From positions 2,790,001 through 2,854,000 of the forward strand of contig OZ241900.1 of the NCBI GenBank assembly GCA_965203615.1: a DNA stretch of 64,000 nt. The letters are read 5' to 3'. Below, piece by piece: positions 17,310 through 25,083 of this stretch. Origin of the DNA: VXNE01 sp965203615. GTDB lineage: Bacteria > Pseudomonadota > Gammaproteobacteria > Pseudomonadales > Azotimanducaceae. The notes under the pieces are model-generated. The model made no database searches. It saw only the letters and a program-made list of their open reading frames with translations, and was not told where the DNA came from. The position numbers were made by a program, and so were the translations under genes. Numbering within the stretch: position 1 is the first letter of the stretch; each line of letters begins with the position of its first letter.

Positions 17310-18353
17310 TTACCCCGCCGCGAGGTGCGCGTTGATCTCGGCCACGATGTCCAGGGCGTGCAGGGATTCCTGCTTGTCGTATTGCGGACACTGCCGCAGA
17401 CCGGCGGCCAGGCAGCGATGCACCGCCTCGGCCTGGTACAGGAACCCTTGCTGGTTCGGATAGGCCCGCTCCGGGAAACTCACCGCCGCCGGCAACGGGT
17501 ACTCGAAACGCTGTACCGGGGCGGGAATATTGTCGGTCGTGTAACGCGACGGAACGGTTCCGGGAGGGGGGATACGGAGCGTAATGGTCGTTGGGGCATG
17601 CGCGGGCTGTTCCAGCGTGATGCGCCCCTTGCGACCGACGATTTCCGTCGTCTCCACGAATTCCGATGGCCTGGCCGGGAACGTCAGCACCGCGCACTTG
17701 TCGGGACCGTACTCGACGATGGCGCCACCGGGCCTGCGGCCCGCAACGGTGACCGCCGTTGGCGTCGCATCGGAACCAAATGCCAACGGGGCGGCCTGCA
17801 CGGTGTATATCGGATCGCCGAAGTCGGACTGCACGAGCACGACCTCGCCGATGGCGCCCGCCTCGATCAATATCCGCGCATGTTCCACAGCGGGGAAGAA
17901 CCGGGTCCAGACGGCATCCTGCAGCATGACGCCGTGCTCCTCCGCCGCCGCGTACATGGCTCTCCCGTCAGCTCCGGTCTCCGCCAGTAGCTTTTCGCAC
18001 AACACGTGCTTGCCGGCCTCGATGGCGAGGATGCTGTGCTCCTTGTGCAGCCGGTTGATGGTGCCAACGTAGACGATATCGACATCCGGCGATGCCACCA
18101 TCTCGGCGTAGCTGCCGTACGCCGAAGCGACTCCGTATTTCCGGGCAAACCCGCGTGCGCGATCTTCCGAACGCGCGGCGACGGCGGTCAAGGTGGCGCC
18201 CGCGCACGCGTGCAGGCACATGGCCCATTGCGCCGAGATCCTTCCGGCGCCGATGATGCCCCAGCGCAGCGGGAACGCGACATCGGCGGGATCGGTGGCA
18301 CCGATGCGAACGTCTCTTGGTGTGGAAGGGGGCAGGTTGGAGTCTGTCGTCAT
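17310..18353 (-). CDS. Gfo/Idh/MocA family oxidoreductase
   Basis: The 347-residue protein has the N-terminal Rossmann motif WGIIGAGRISAQWAM (31-45), DIVYVGTINRLHKEHS (92-107) and the usual catalytic-lysine block, here HVLCEKLLAE (116-125), with Leu in place of the common Pro after EK. The C-terminal alpha/beta domain follows (GEVVLVQSDFGDP). Family members oxidise or reduce sugars, inositols and trans-dihydrodiols with NAD(P). The dihydrodiol dehydrogenase subgroup would fit the nearby Rieske oxygenases, but this is inference. Confidence 0.87.
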   Translation of the reverse strand: MTTDSNLPPSTPRDVRIGATDPADVAFPLRWGIIGAGRISAQWAMCLHACAGATLTAVAARSEDRARGFARKYGVASAYGSYAEMVASPDVDIVYVGTINRLHKEHSILAIEAGKHVLCEKLLAETGADGRAMYAAAEEHGVMLQDAVWTRFFPAVEHARILIEAGAIGEVVLVQSDFGDPIYTVQAAPLAFGSDATPTAVTVAGRRPGGAIVEYGPDKCAVLTFPARPSEFVETTEIVGRKGRITLEQPAHAPTTITLRIPPPGTVPSRYTTDNIPAPVQRFEYPLPAAVSFPERAYPNQQGFLYQAEAVHRCLAAGLRQCPQYDKQESLHALDIVAEINAHLAAG

Positions 18354-18467
18354 GCGATGCTCACCGGATATGGGATGCGGGGATTGTAGACGGCGGGCTC
18401 AAGCCGGGTGCTCGCCGCTCGCCGCAATCCCCGTGGACAGGGACGAGTCATGGTTGTTTTGCCGACA

Positions 18468-19301
18468 TCAGTTGAATCTGGCCTCAAAGCTGGTGGCTAT
18501 CAGCGTGACGTGTGCGTTGAGGGGAGGGCGTAGTTCAAAAGCCTTCGGCTCACGGGCAAAGTTCCACAGCCTCAGAAGATGCCATGCAGCAGACATTCGC
18601 TCGGCTACAGCGAGTTCGTTCCGCGTGATGTGAAAGGGTGTGCGTTCCCACCCGTTCGTGGTCTTGACTTCGATCAGACGTTCTCGGCCCTCGGGCGAAA
18701 AACTCGCGATGTCGTATCCGGCTCCGTCGCCCTCTTCTTCGGACACCCATTTCACGCGTTCTGCCAGATCGCGACGGCCCGCTCCCGTGAGGGTTGCACG
18801 CTCGTGGTAGAGCACACGTTCTTCGCCAGCGCGCCCCAAGGCCCGGTTGCGCTCGTCGCGTGCAGCCACATCGAACCTCCGTGCTACCTCCAGCGTCTGT
18901 TTGAGTTCATCTGGCGGCGGTTCGTTGCTAAGAGTGGGTGGCGGCCCGATGCGGATTACCGCAGTCTCCTCGACGCCGGCTGTCCGGTTCCTGGCATTCG
19001 CTGGGAGGAAGTACCCTGGATGGCGTTCGAGCCAGCGGACAACGGCATCCTCAAGCGACATCTGGTAATTGAAGGCCGGCCTGTAGCCTTGGATCCAGCT
19101 CTCGCCGATGCCTTTCAGCACGGCGCTAATGTTCTGATGCTTGTACTCGATTGAACCACGTCCGCGGTGGATTCGGTGGCGCAGCTCCCGATTGTGCTCG
19201 GCCTTGGTGTAGGGACGTTTGGCGAGATCAGCCGCAAGCATCGCGAAATAGTCCGCGACGATCAGGTCGTTCTCCTCGTCGGTCCAGGGGTTGTGCGCCA
19301 T
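18468..19301 (-). CDS. DUF3883 domain protein, possible PD-(D/E)XK-like nuclease
   Basis: A 277-residue protein with two parts. Residues 1-120 start MAHNPWTDEENDLIVADYFAM and form a helical region found in predicted DNA-modification or restriction-associated proteins. Residues about 150-277 form the DUF3883 domain with GYDIASF and RLIEVKTT, a D-x(n)-E-x-K arrangement typical of the PD-(D/E)XK nuclease fold. The start at ATG 19301 is chosen over 19367 because homology begins there. It stands alone between metabolic genes, with no methylase or helicase nearby, so it may be an acquired defence-type gene. Confidence 0.72.
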   Translation of the reverse strand: MAHNPWTDEENDLIVADYFAMLAADLAKRPYTKAEHNRELRHRIHRGRGSIEYKHQNISAVLKGIGESWIQGYRPAFNYQMSLEDAVVRWLERHPGYFLPANARNRTAGVEETAVIRIGPPPTLSNEPPPDELKQTLEVARRFDVAARDERNRALGRAGEERVLYHERATLTGAGRRDLAERVKWVSEEEGDGAGYDIASFSPEGRERLIEVKTTNGWERTPFHITRNELAVAERMSAAWHLLRLWNFAREPKAFELRPPLNAHVTLIATSFEARFN

Positions 19302-19482
19302 CGTCGCCAGGCTAGCACCCTCGTCGCGTGTACGAAATGTCCCTCGATTGCGTGGTGGGTGGGCCATCCGGATGCGGAGAGGGGCGCGTTGCGCTGTCCG
19401 TTGAGGTGATCGGCACTATGTGCCGTTCTACGGCGCTGGCTGCTAGGCTATATGGAAAACCAACGCACCAAGGGAGAAAGAA

Positions 19483-20568
19483 ATGGCGGATCAGGCGCCC
19501 ATCACGACCATAGATGAATTCGAAGAGGAATACAGGAAGGGCGCGGGCGTGATATTGCCGGGCCGCGCATCGAAGCAGGCAACTCTCGACAACATTCGGC
19601 GTGCCGGCGACGGCATCGGCGACATGAACCCGTTGTGGCGTGACGAGGATTACGCGGCCAGGAGCCGCTTCCGCGGAATCACCGCGATGCCCTCGTTCGT
19701 CTACAGCTCGAGCCTCGGCGTGGGCGCGGCGATCCAGGGAAACATCGACTCCTCGCGCACGCGGGAGTTCGCCATGAACTATGCGGGCGGCGAGCTTGAG
19801 ATCTACCGGCCGATCTGGCTCGGGGACACGATCACCTGCCAGGAGCAGGTGGGTCCTGTGGTCCGCAAGGAGAGCGGCCGGATCGGTCCGTTCTGCATCT
19901 GCACGGGACTCGTGTCGTACTTCAATCAGCGCCAGGAACTCGTGGCCACGAAAAGAACGCTGATGGCGCGCTACGTCATACTGGGCGGCGGCGAGCAGAC
20001 CATCACCTACGACCGCGAGAACAAGTCCGGCGTCGACGAGGAGCCGGCGGACGCCCTCGTCTGGGAAGTCGAAAGGCGGGGCGCCGAGCCCCGCTACTGG
20101 GAGGACGTAGCCGAAGGCGATCAGATGCCGCCGTTGAAGAAAGGCACCTACGGCGTGACCGAGCTCTTCCTGTTCACGCACGGTGTGCTCGGCACGCGTC
20201 GTTCCACGCGTGCGGCCCTGGAGGCTGCGGGGTCCAAGGATCTGGGCGGCGGTGGCCGCTTCGATGCCGAGCACGCGAAGAAGAAGCGCAGCATGCCCGG
20301 GCAGTTCGATTTCGGGCCCCAGCGGGTCTGTTGGCTGATCCAGATGTGTACGGACTGGATGGGAGACGACGGCACGTTGAAGAAGCTCGTAACCCAGGTT
20401 CGCCATCCCAACGTGGTCGGCGACACCAACACGATCCATGGCACCGTCGCGCGCAAGTATGTCCAGGGTGACGAGCACCTTGTGGATCTCGATGTGCGCA
20501 ACGAGAACCAGTCGGGCACCGCCAGCGCCTTTACGCGGGCGACCGTCGCGCTGCCATCGAGGGGCTGA
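19483..20568 (+). CDS. MaoC-type double-hotdog acyl dehydratase, copy 2
   Basis: A 361-residue paralogue of the protein at 15548-16639 with the same two-domain layout. Shared blocks include DGIGDMNPLWRDEDY near residues 44-58, RYWEDVAEGDQMPPLKKGTY near the middle, and RRSMPGQFDFGPQRVCWL-type sequence near residue 270. The AAGGGAGAAAG ribosome site fixes ATG 19483. Both copies may act in one pathway on successive thioesters, or as a heteromer. It is not preceded by any other plus-strand gene for 2.2 kb and so has its own promoter. Confidence 0.88.
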   Translation: MADQAPITTIDEFEEEYRKGAGVILPGRASKQATLDNIRRAGDGIGDMNPLWRDEDYAARSRFRGITAMPSFVYSSSLGVGAAIQGNIDSSRTREFAMNYAGGELEIYRPIWLGDTITCQEQVGPVVRKESGRIGPFCICTGLVSYFNQRQELVATKRTLMARYVILGGGEQTITYDRENKSGVDEEPADALVWEVERRGAEPRYWEDVAEGDQMPPLKKGTYGVTELFLFTHGVLGTRRSTRAALEAAGSKDLGGGGRFDAEHAKKKRSMPGQFDFGPQRVCWLIQMCTDWMGDDGTLKKLVTQVRHPNVVGDTNTIHGTVARKYVQGDEHLVDLDVRNENQSGTASAFTRATVALPSRG

Positions 20569-20584
20569 ACGCGCTTAGCGGGTC

Positions 20585-20830
20585 CTATTCGACAAAGAAA
20601 TGCGGGCGAAGCTCCGCTTCGGGAACGAAGCGGAGCGCCTGCCTGTAGATCGCGCGGACCGTGCCCCTGGCCAGGTGTCTGTGGAGGGGGACGATCAGAG
20701 CCTGTCTCTCGCCTGAAGCCAGGGTTCTAGCGAGTTTCGCGTGACTACCCCGCGTGGAAGCGACGACGAAGCCGAACCCGCGGAGGGCACCCAGGATTTC
20801 GCGGGCGCCAAGCCTTCGTAACCGGGTCAA
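20585..20830 (-). CDS. hicA: HicA-type toxin (mRNA interferase)
   Basis: An 81-residue dsRBD-like toxin. The family pattern is a Leu-rich first helix, then GFVVASTRGSHAKLAR with the catalytic His30, and VPLHRHLARGTVRAIYRQA. It would cleave mRNA unless bound by its antitoxin. Its ATG overlaps the stop of the upstream HicB-like gene (20827-20830, ATGA), so antitoxin is made first. It is slightly longer than the usual 60-80 residues. Confidence 0.8.
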   Translation of the reverse strand: MTRLRRLGAREILGALRGFGFVVASTRGSHAKLARTLASGERQALIVPLHRHLARGTVRAIYRQALRFVPEAELRPHFFVE

Positions 20831-21372
20831 GGCCCAAGTGCCGCAGTCTCATAGGTCACGACGAGACGCGGAGACGAGGAAAGCCCAAACCGCGCCATGT
20901 CTTCACCGTCCACGTAGAGCGCCAGCGCTTCACGGAGGTTTACAAGCGTCTCGTCCAGTGATCGGCCCTGGGTCACCACCCCGACCTCCAGGCATTCGGC
21001 GACGTACTGTCCTTCGCTTTCGAACACCACGGCGTGGATGGATGTTCGCTCGACTGGGCTAGTGGCGTATTCCGCTGCCGACTCTTCAACTTGATGCTTC
21101 GGGGATTCCCTGGGAGGCGAGACGACCTGCGGAGCATGGCGAAAGGGCGGACGGATCTCGTAGGTGCCCCTGCGTATGCGCAGAAAGTAGGGTAGCCGGT
21201 GAGGGTGATTCGCCGGCGCGTTTACGCAACAACGGCTGGTGATGTGTGTGCGCACGGAGCGCGCGTTCAGGTGTGGCAGTGCGGCGACGATCTCGGCGGG
21301 AGTAAACGTCCACGCTTCCCGGCCAGCACACATGCGTTGTGCGGTGGCGAGAATCTCGTCGTGAATGGACAT
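20827..21372 (-). CDS. hicB: HicB-like antitoxin with extra N-terminal winged-helix-like domain
   Basis: A 181-residue protein in which the HicB fold is only the last third: SIHAVVFESEGQYVAECLE (about 110-128), then VTQGRSLDETLVNLREALAL. The first 75 residues (IHDEILATAQRMCAGREAWTFT, AEIVAALPHLNARSVRTHI, a CVNAP block) look like a DUF7669-type or winged-helix module found in nuclease-associated proteins. Classic HicB proteins carry a C-terminal DNA-binding domain instead, so the DNA-binding role may have moved to the N-terminus. An inverted repeat lies just upstream. It is coupled to hicA by a 4-base overlap. Confidence 0.75.
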   Translation of the reverse strand: MSIHDEILATAQRMCAGREAWTFTPAEIVAALPHLNARSVRTHITSRCCVNAPANHPHRLPYFLRIRRGTYEIRPPFRHAPQVVSPPRESPKHQVEESAAEYATSPVERTSIHAVVFESEGQYVAECLEVGVVTQGRSLDETLVNLREALALYVDGEDMARFGLSSSPRLVVTYETAALGP

Positions 21373-21377
21373 TCCCC

Positions 21378-21417
21378 AAAATTACACTTGTAAATATATG
21401 TAATCAAGTTGTAATTT
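21378..21417. promoter_or_regulatory. Inverted-repeat operator upstream of hicBA
   Basis: In an A+T-rich island, AAATTACACTTG (21379-21390) and CAAGTTGTAATTT (21405-21417) form an imperfect inverted repeat with a 14-base spacer. It ends 6 bases before the hicB start. On the minus strand a TTGATT box and a weak TAATTT box lie 17 bases apart within it. The position suits autorepression by the antitoxin. Confidence 0.5.
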
Positions 21418-21444
21418 AGGATGGATGTTCCCCGGGATGCGTGG

Positions 21445-23691
21445 CTACGCCTGTTCGTGCAATGCGAGCGGCGGCTTTTTGTGGAGACCGATGACCTGCC
21501 TCGTGTGGCTCTCGGTCTCCAACCGGTCGGCCCTTCGTCGGATTCGGCGTAACAGGGCGGCCTCTTCCCGAAGCACGCTACGGAGCGGTCGACGCGTATA
21601 GCGCTTGAGGAACCGGAGGTAGTCATTGCGCGAAAGGCCCAGGTGGGCTGTGGAAAACATGAGCGCGGCGAGATCCCGGAGAATCCATCGCCGGGGGACG
21701 CGTGGTCGTATCTGCGCGCGGTGAAGGTCGATGATGGCGAGTTCCACCTCGCCCCGCGACAGCGCGTCCGTGTTCGCCCAGATGTGGCAGATGTAGAAGT
21801 CGCGATGGTTCACGCCCGCTCCGTGCAGGCGCCGTGCCAGGTCGGCGACGGCGTGGACCAGGCGCCTTCGCAGGGCGAGGGCCGGAGGATCGGTGGCCCA
21901 TGCGTCGGTGAGGTCTTCCAGGCTGACGTAACCGTCGAGCGCATCGCAGACGACAAACGACCGGGCGCGAGCCGGATTGCGGCCAAGCCGGCCGAAAGCG
22001 GCGACGCGGGGCGCCCTGATGCGGCGCGCGGCGAGATAACGGCACGCGGCATACTCGTTTCGTGCGCCGACCGGCGGGAGTTTCAGGTTGCACAGTTCCT
22101 TCAGGATTTCGCGCCAGCCGACGGCATCGTGGACCTTGGCGAAATACGGAGCGCCGCCTTCGACAAAACGCAGCGTGCGCCGATTCTTGACGACGCGATA
22201 GGTATCGCCTCGCAGGTTCCGCGCGACCTCGAACGGGTCGCGACCGGCCCACGCCGCCTTCAGGTCGTGGCGGAGATACAGATCCGACCCTGCGGTCCGC
22301 GTATTGACCGGCAGAGTCTTGGTCGCGGGGTCGCCCGCGGATTCAATACGGGCATCTGCCAACCGGCCAACGAGCGCGGCCACCGAATCCGGCTCGTCAC
22401 CCTGCGCGGCCATCGATCGCTCGATGTCGTAGTAGTCGGCATAGTCGTCGCGCTGGCCGGCGCTGGTCATCCAGATCTTCGTCGCGCCGTCGAAGACCGC
22501 GTGCTCGGAGGCGAGCATTTGCCGGGTTCGGGCGGCGCTGCCAACGGGGAAGACATCGCGCAACCGGATAGGCTCGGAAATCCCGATTCTCGTGCTCTCG
22601 CGATCAACCTGCCGTTGTGCGCAGGGTTCGGTCGCGATGTAGAGGTCGAGTCCAGGCATCTTGTTGAAACCGACGACGCAGTGCACCGGATTGCGCTGTA
22701 GATGGCGGGCGATCCAGCGCTCGAAACGTTCGATCCTCTTGTGATCCGTCATGGCGGCGACAGCGTCGGAGATGACCTCCAATCCTCCTGGAGCGTTTTG
22801 CTGCGTGATGGCGTATATGCGCGGGTGATAGCCAGCCGCCTGGCAAGCGGTCGCGAGTTCCGTGCAATCCCGGGACACCGGATCGGTCCCTCGGAACTGC
22901 CCCACAGCCGACGCCTTCGGCTTCGAACTTTCTCTTGCGAGGGGTTCCCCCTCGCGCTCCCCGGCTGAGGGCTCCGGCCCGGCCCCACTCGTCGACCATG
23001 GAACAAGCACCCCAGGTCGCTGACGCTCCCCTGGTGCGTTTGTTCCATGGAAGTGATGAAGGCAGATTGCGACGACCGGACGCGTCTTGCCGTTGCCGAA
23101 TCCCTCGATCAGGTCGCAGGCCTTTCGTGTGCGGCTCGAGAGTTCCCCGCCCGCGTCGGAGTTTCCGGGGCCGGTCTCCTCCCCGGTTTCGGGAGGGAGT
23201 TTGAAGAACCGAGTCTCGACGGTTCCGTAGTGGCGTTGATATGCGGCCTTTTCGGTGGGCGCAGCGGCAAGGATATTGACCTGCCGCCCGTCGCCGAACA
23301 CCGCCCGCTCGAAATCGGCGAAATGCTCGTACCGGGGCAGGAGCCGGTAAGCCCATGGCCGCTGGGTTCGCGCCTTCTCCTCGAAACAGGACTCTCCGGC
23401 GAAGTACAGGTCCAGACCCGGCATCTTGTCGAATCCGACTACGAGGTCTGCCGGGTGCTGTTCGAGATCCTCCTGCACCCAGCCCACGAATCGCCGGTTC
23501 CCCGCCGGCCTGGTCACACCCTTCGCCGGCACATCCACCGCCTCGACGGAGTCGGGCGCCGATGCGTCCCATTGGCCCGCGTACGCCCGCACCTCGTGCC
23601 CCCGGTCTGCGCAGGCTGCGGCGATATGCATGAATTCACGCGAGAGATCGTCTTTCGGCAAGACCCTGTAGATACAGAAGGCCAGCTTCAT
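21445..23691 (-). CDS. Fusion of two WaaG-like N-terminal domains with a WaaP-like LPS kinase
   Basis: This 748-residue protein has three parts. Residues 1-168 match the N-terminal half of WaaG-type LPS glucosyltransferases (MKLAFCIYRVLPKDDLSREF, VVGFDKMPGLDLYFAGESC at 84-102). Residues about 270-425 are a second, more diverged copy (GFNKMPGLDLYIATEPC, 341-357). Neither has the C-terminal donor-binding half. Residues about 495-748 are a WaaP/RfaP-type heptose kinase with HGAGVNHRDFYICHIW (623-638, catalytic Asp631) and IDLHRAQ (654-660). Residues about 205-265 are low-complexity and encoded by DNA rich in palindromes. The gene is coupled by a 4-base overlap to waaC. It probably phosphorylates inner-core heptose; the WaaG halves may only bind acceptor. 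Confidence 0.8.
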   Translation of the reverse strand: MKLAFCIYRVLPKDDLSREFMHIAAACADRGHEVRAYAGQWDASAPDSVEAVDVPAKGVTRPAGNRRFVGWVQEDLEQHPADLVVGFDKMPGLDLYFAGESCFEEKARTQRPWAYRLLPRYEHFADFERAVFGDGRQVNILAAAPTEKAAYQRHYGTVETRFFKLPPETGEETGPGNSDAGGELSSRTRKACDLIEGFGNGKTRPVVAICLHHFHGTNAPGERQRPGVLVPWSTSGAGPEPSAGEREGEPLARESSKPKASAVGQFRGTDPVSRDCTELATACQAAGYHPRIYAITQQNAPGGLEVISDAVAAMTDHKRIERFERWIARHLQRNPVHCVVGFNKMPGLDLYIATEPCAQRQVDRESTRIGISEPIRLRDVFPVGSAARTRQMLASEHAVFDGATKIWMTSAGQRDDYADYYDIERSMAAQGDEPDSVAALVGRLADARIESAGDPATKTLPVNTRTAGSDLYLRHDLKAAWAGRDPFEVARNLRGDTYRVVKNRRTLRFVEGGAPYFAKVHDAVGWREILKELCNLKLPPVGARNEYAACRYLAARRIRAPRVAAFGRLGRNPARARSFVVCDALDGYVSLEDLTDAWATDPPALALRRRLVHAVADLARRLHGAGVNHRDFYICHIWANTDALSRGEVELAIIDLHRAQIRPRVPRRWILRDLAALMFSTAHLGLSRNDYLRFLKRYTRRPLRSVLREEAALLRRIRRRADRLETESHTRQVIGLHKKPPLALHEQA
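22937..22955. repeat. Perfect 8-bp hairpin inside the fusion gene linker
   Basis: GCGAGGGG (22937-22944) and CCCCTCGC (22948-22955) flank a 3-base loop. It lies in the linker-coding part of the WaaG-WaaG-WaaP gene, 40 bases from a longer palindrome, and is probably part of the same inserted palindromic DNA. Confidence 0.45.
22996..23050. repeat. Long palindrome (REP/RPE-like) embedded in the fusion gene
   Basis: A 55-base inverted repeat. The outer arms CCATGGAACAA (22996-23006) and TTGTTCCATGG (23040-23050) are perfect, and the inner GC-rich arms (GCACC/GGTGC, then CCAGG/CCTGG) pair with small bulges around an 11-base loop. It keeps the reading frame and encodes residues about 214-232 of the fusion protein. 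No second copy was found in the window, so mobility is not shown. Confidence 0.55.
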
Positions 23692-24710
23692 GCGAGCATC
23701 TCCGCAACTTGAGTCCAGACGCGATCCGGATTCAGCCGTGCGAAACAGGCAGGTTCAACGGTTTCGCCCTGCCAGGTGAGCGCTTCGCCGCGATATCCGC
23801 AGTGTCGCGAGAGGCACGGCGCGCATTCGATGTCGCTTTGGATGTTGTGGGCGCGGCTGCCGACGCATCCCGTGAGCCTGGCGTCCGTCGGCCCAAACAA
23901 CCCCACCGTGGGGCGGCCCAGCGCCGCGCCCAGGTGTGACAGTCCGGTGTCGACCCCGATGACGGCGCGGGCGTTGGCCAGCATCTCCGCCACGGCATCG
24001 AGCGGCAATGACCCGACGGCGCGGGCGCCATCCACCTGGTGTGCCACGCTCTCGGCGCGACGCCGTTCCACCTCGGACAGCCATGGGAGGATCGGCGTCA
24101 ACCCGGCCTGCTTGGCGCGTTCGGCGAGGTGGACCCAGAAGAAGTCCGGTGAGTGCTTGGATTCCCACGTGGTGCCATGGACAAGCACGCAATAGGGTTC
24201 GGTCTCTTCCGTCTTCATGCCGTCGAGCCCGAATGCCGGTTCCTCCGAAGGCAAGTCGTAGCCGATCGCGGATGCGAACAATCGCCGTATGCGGTCAATG
24301 GCGTGGCGGCCATTCGTTTCGACGGCTGCGTGTCGCGAATAGAAAAGCGCGGCCGCGGGTTCGCGCGCGCTCGACCGGTCGAACCCGGCGCGGACGCGTC
24401 CCCGGGAACAGGATGTGATCAGGGCGCTCTTGATCAGGCCCTGGGCATCGATCACGAGATCGTAACGTTTGCGGCGCAGCGCCCGGCCGAACGTGCGGAT
24501 CTCGCTCAACCGTCCCTCGCCCGGTTTTCGCCACCGGCGCAGGGCGACGCGAATGACATCGCGGACAGCCGGGTGCATCGCCGGCAATGCGGCGAAGTCC
24601 TCCTCCACGACCCAGTCGAAGGTCACGCCGCGGCGCGAGGCGTCCTCGACTGCGGGGAGCGTGTGCACGATATCGCCGAGCGACGAGAGCTTGACGAGGA
24701 GGATATGCAT
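23688..24710 (-). CDS. waaC: Lipopolysaccharide heptosyltransferase I
   Basis: A 340-residue GT9 enzyme that adds the first heptose to Kdo in the LPS inner core at the cytoplasmic membrane. It opens MHILLVKLSSLGDIVHTLPA, as WaaC does, has DLVIDAQGLIKSALI in the N-terminal domain, HGTTWESKHSP at the donor site and GVDTGLSHLGAALGRPTVGLFGPTD in the C-terminal Rossmann domain. E. coli WaaC is about 320 residues. Its stop overlaps the start of the kinase fusion gene by 4 bases, linking two inner-core steps in one transcript. Confidence 0.93.
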   Translation of the reverse strand: MHILLVKLSSLGDIVHTLPAVEDASRRGVTFDWVVEEDFAALPAMHPAVRDVIRVALRRWRKPGEGRLSEIRTFGRALRRKRYDLVIDAQGLIKSALITSCSRGRVRAGFDRSSAREPAAALFYSRHAAVETNGRHAIDRIRRLFASAIGYDLPSEEPAFGLDGMKTEETEPYCVLVHGTTWESKHSPDFFWVHLAERAKQAGLTPILPWLSEVERRRAESVAHQVDGARAVGSLPLDAVAEMLANARAVIGVDTGLSHLGAALGRPTVGLFGPTDARLTGCVGSRAHNIQSDIECAPCLSRHCGYRGEALTWQGETVEPACFARLNPDRVWTQVAEMLA

Positions 24711-25083
24711 GGCTTGACAGCTCGGCTACACGGCCCGGGGCGCTGTCAACGAAGCAGGCAAGACCGGACGGGAGATCAGGTAGGCCATGACGTTTGTTTG
24801 CCCCGGCAGCCGGTGCTTTCGATAGGGATTATATACGGCAGCGATCAGGCCACGGCTGAGGCCAGGGTCGGGAGTTGCCGGGACCCCGCTTGGTGTATAG
24901 TCGCCCCGGACGACTTGGAGGGACGGCTGGATGGGCCGCTTGCGGGGTCGGCACCCCGGCACCAATTCGGATCCTCAAACTCATTCTGGGCGCCACCCAA
25001 GGTTCGGGTGAACAGGCGGGAGCTTTTCTCGCGTTGAGAGCCCGCACCGGATCGACGCCAACCATTGCGGGAGCGGGAAGCGC
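24711..25083. other. Divergent intergenic region between waaC and the GT25 gene
   Basis: About 370 bases. It should hold promoters for both directions, but I cannot place them with confidence: a TTGACA occurs at 24713-24718 on the plus strand without a matching -10 box. The open frames here have no protein-like pattern. No tRNA or stable hairpin stands out. Confidence 0.4.

Noticed and set aside
22996..23050. Transcription terminator or CRISPR-like repeat
   Set aside because: The palindrome is inside an unbroken coding frame with no T-run, and no second copy or spaced array is present.
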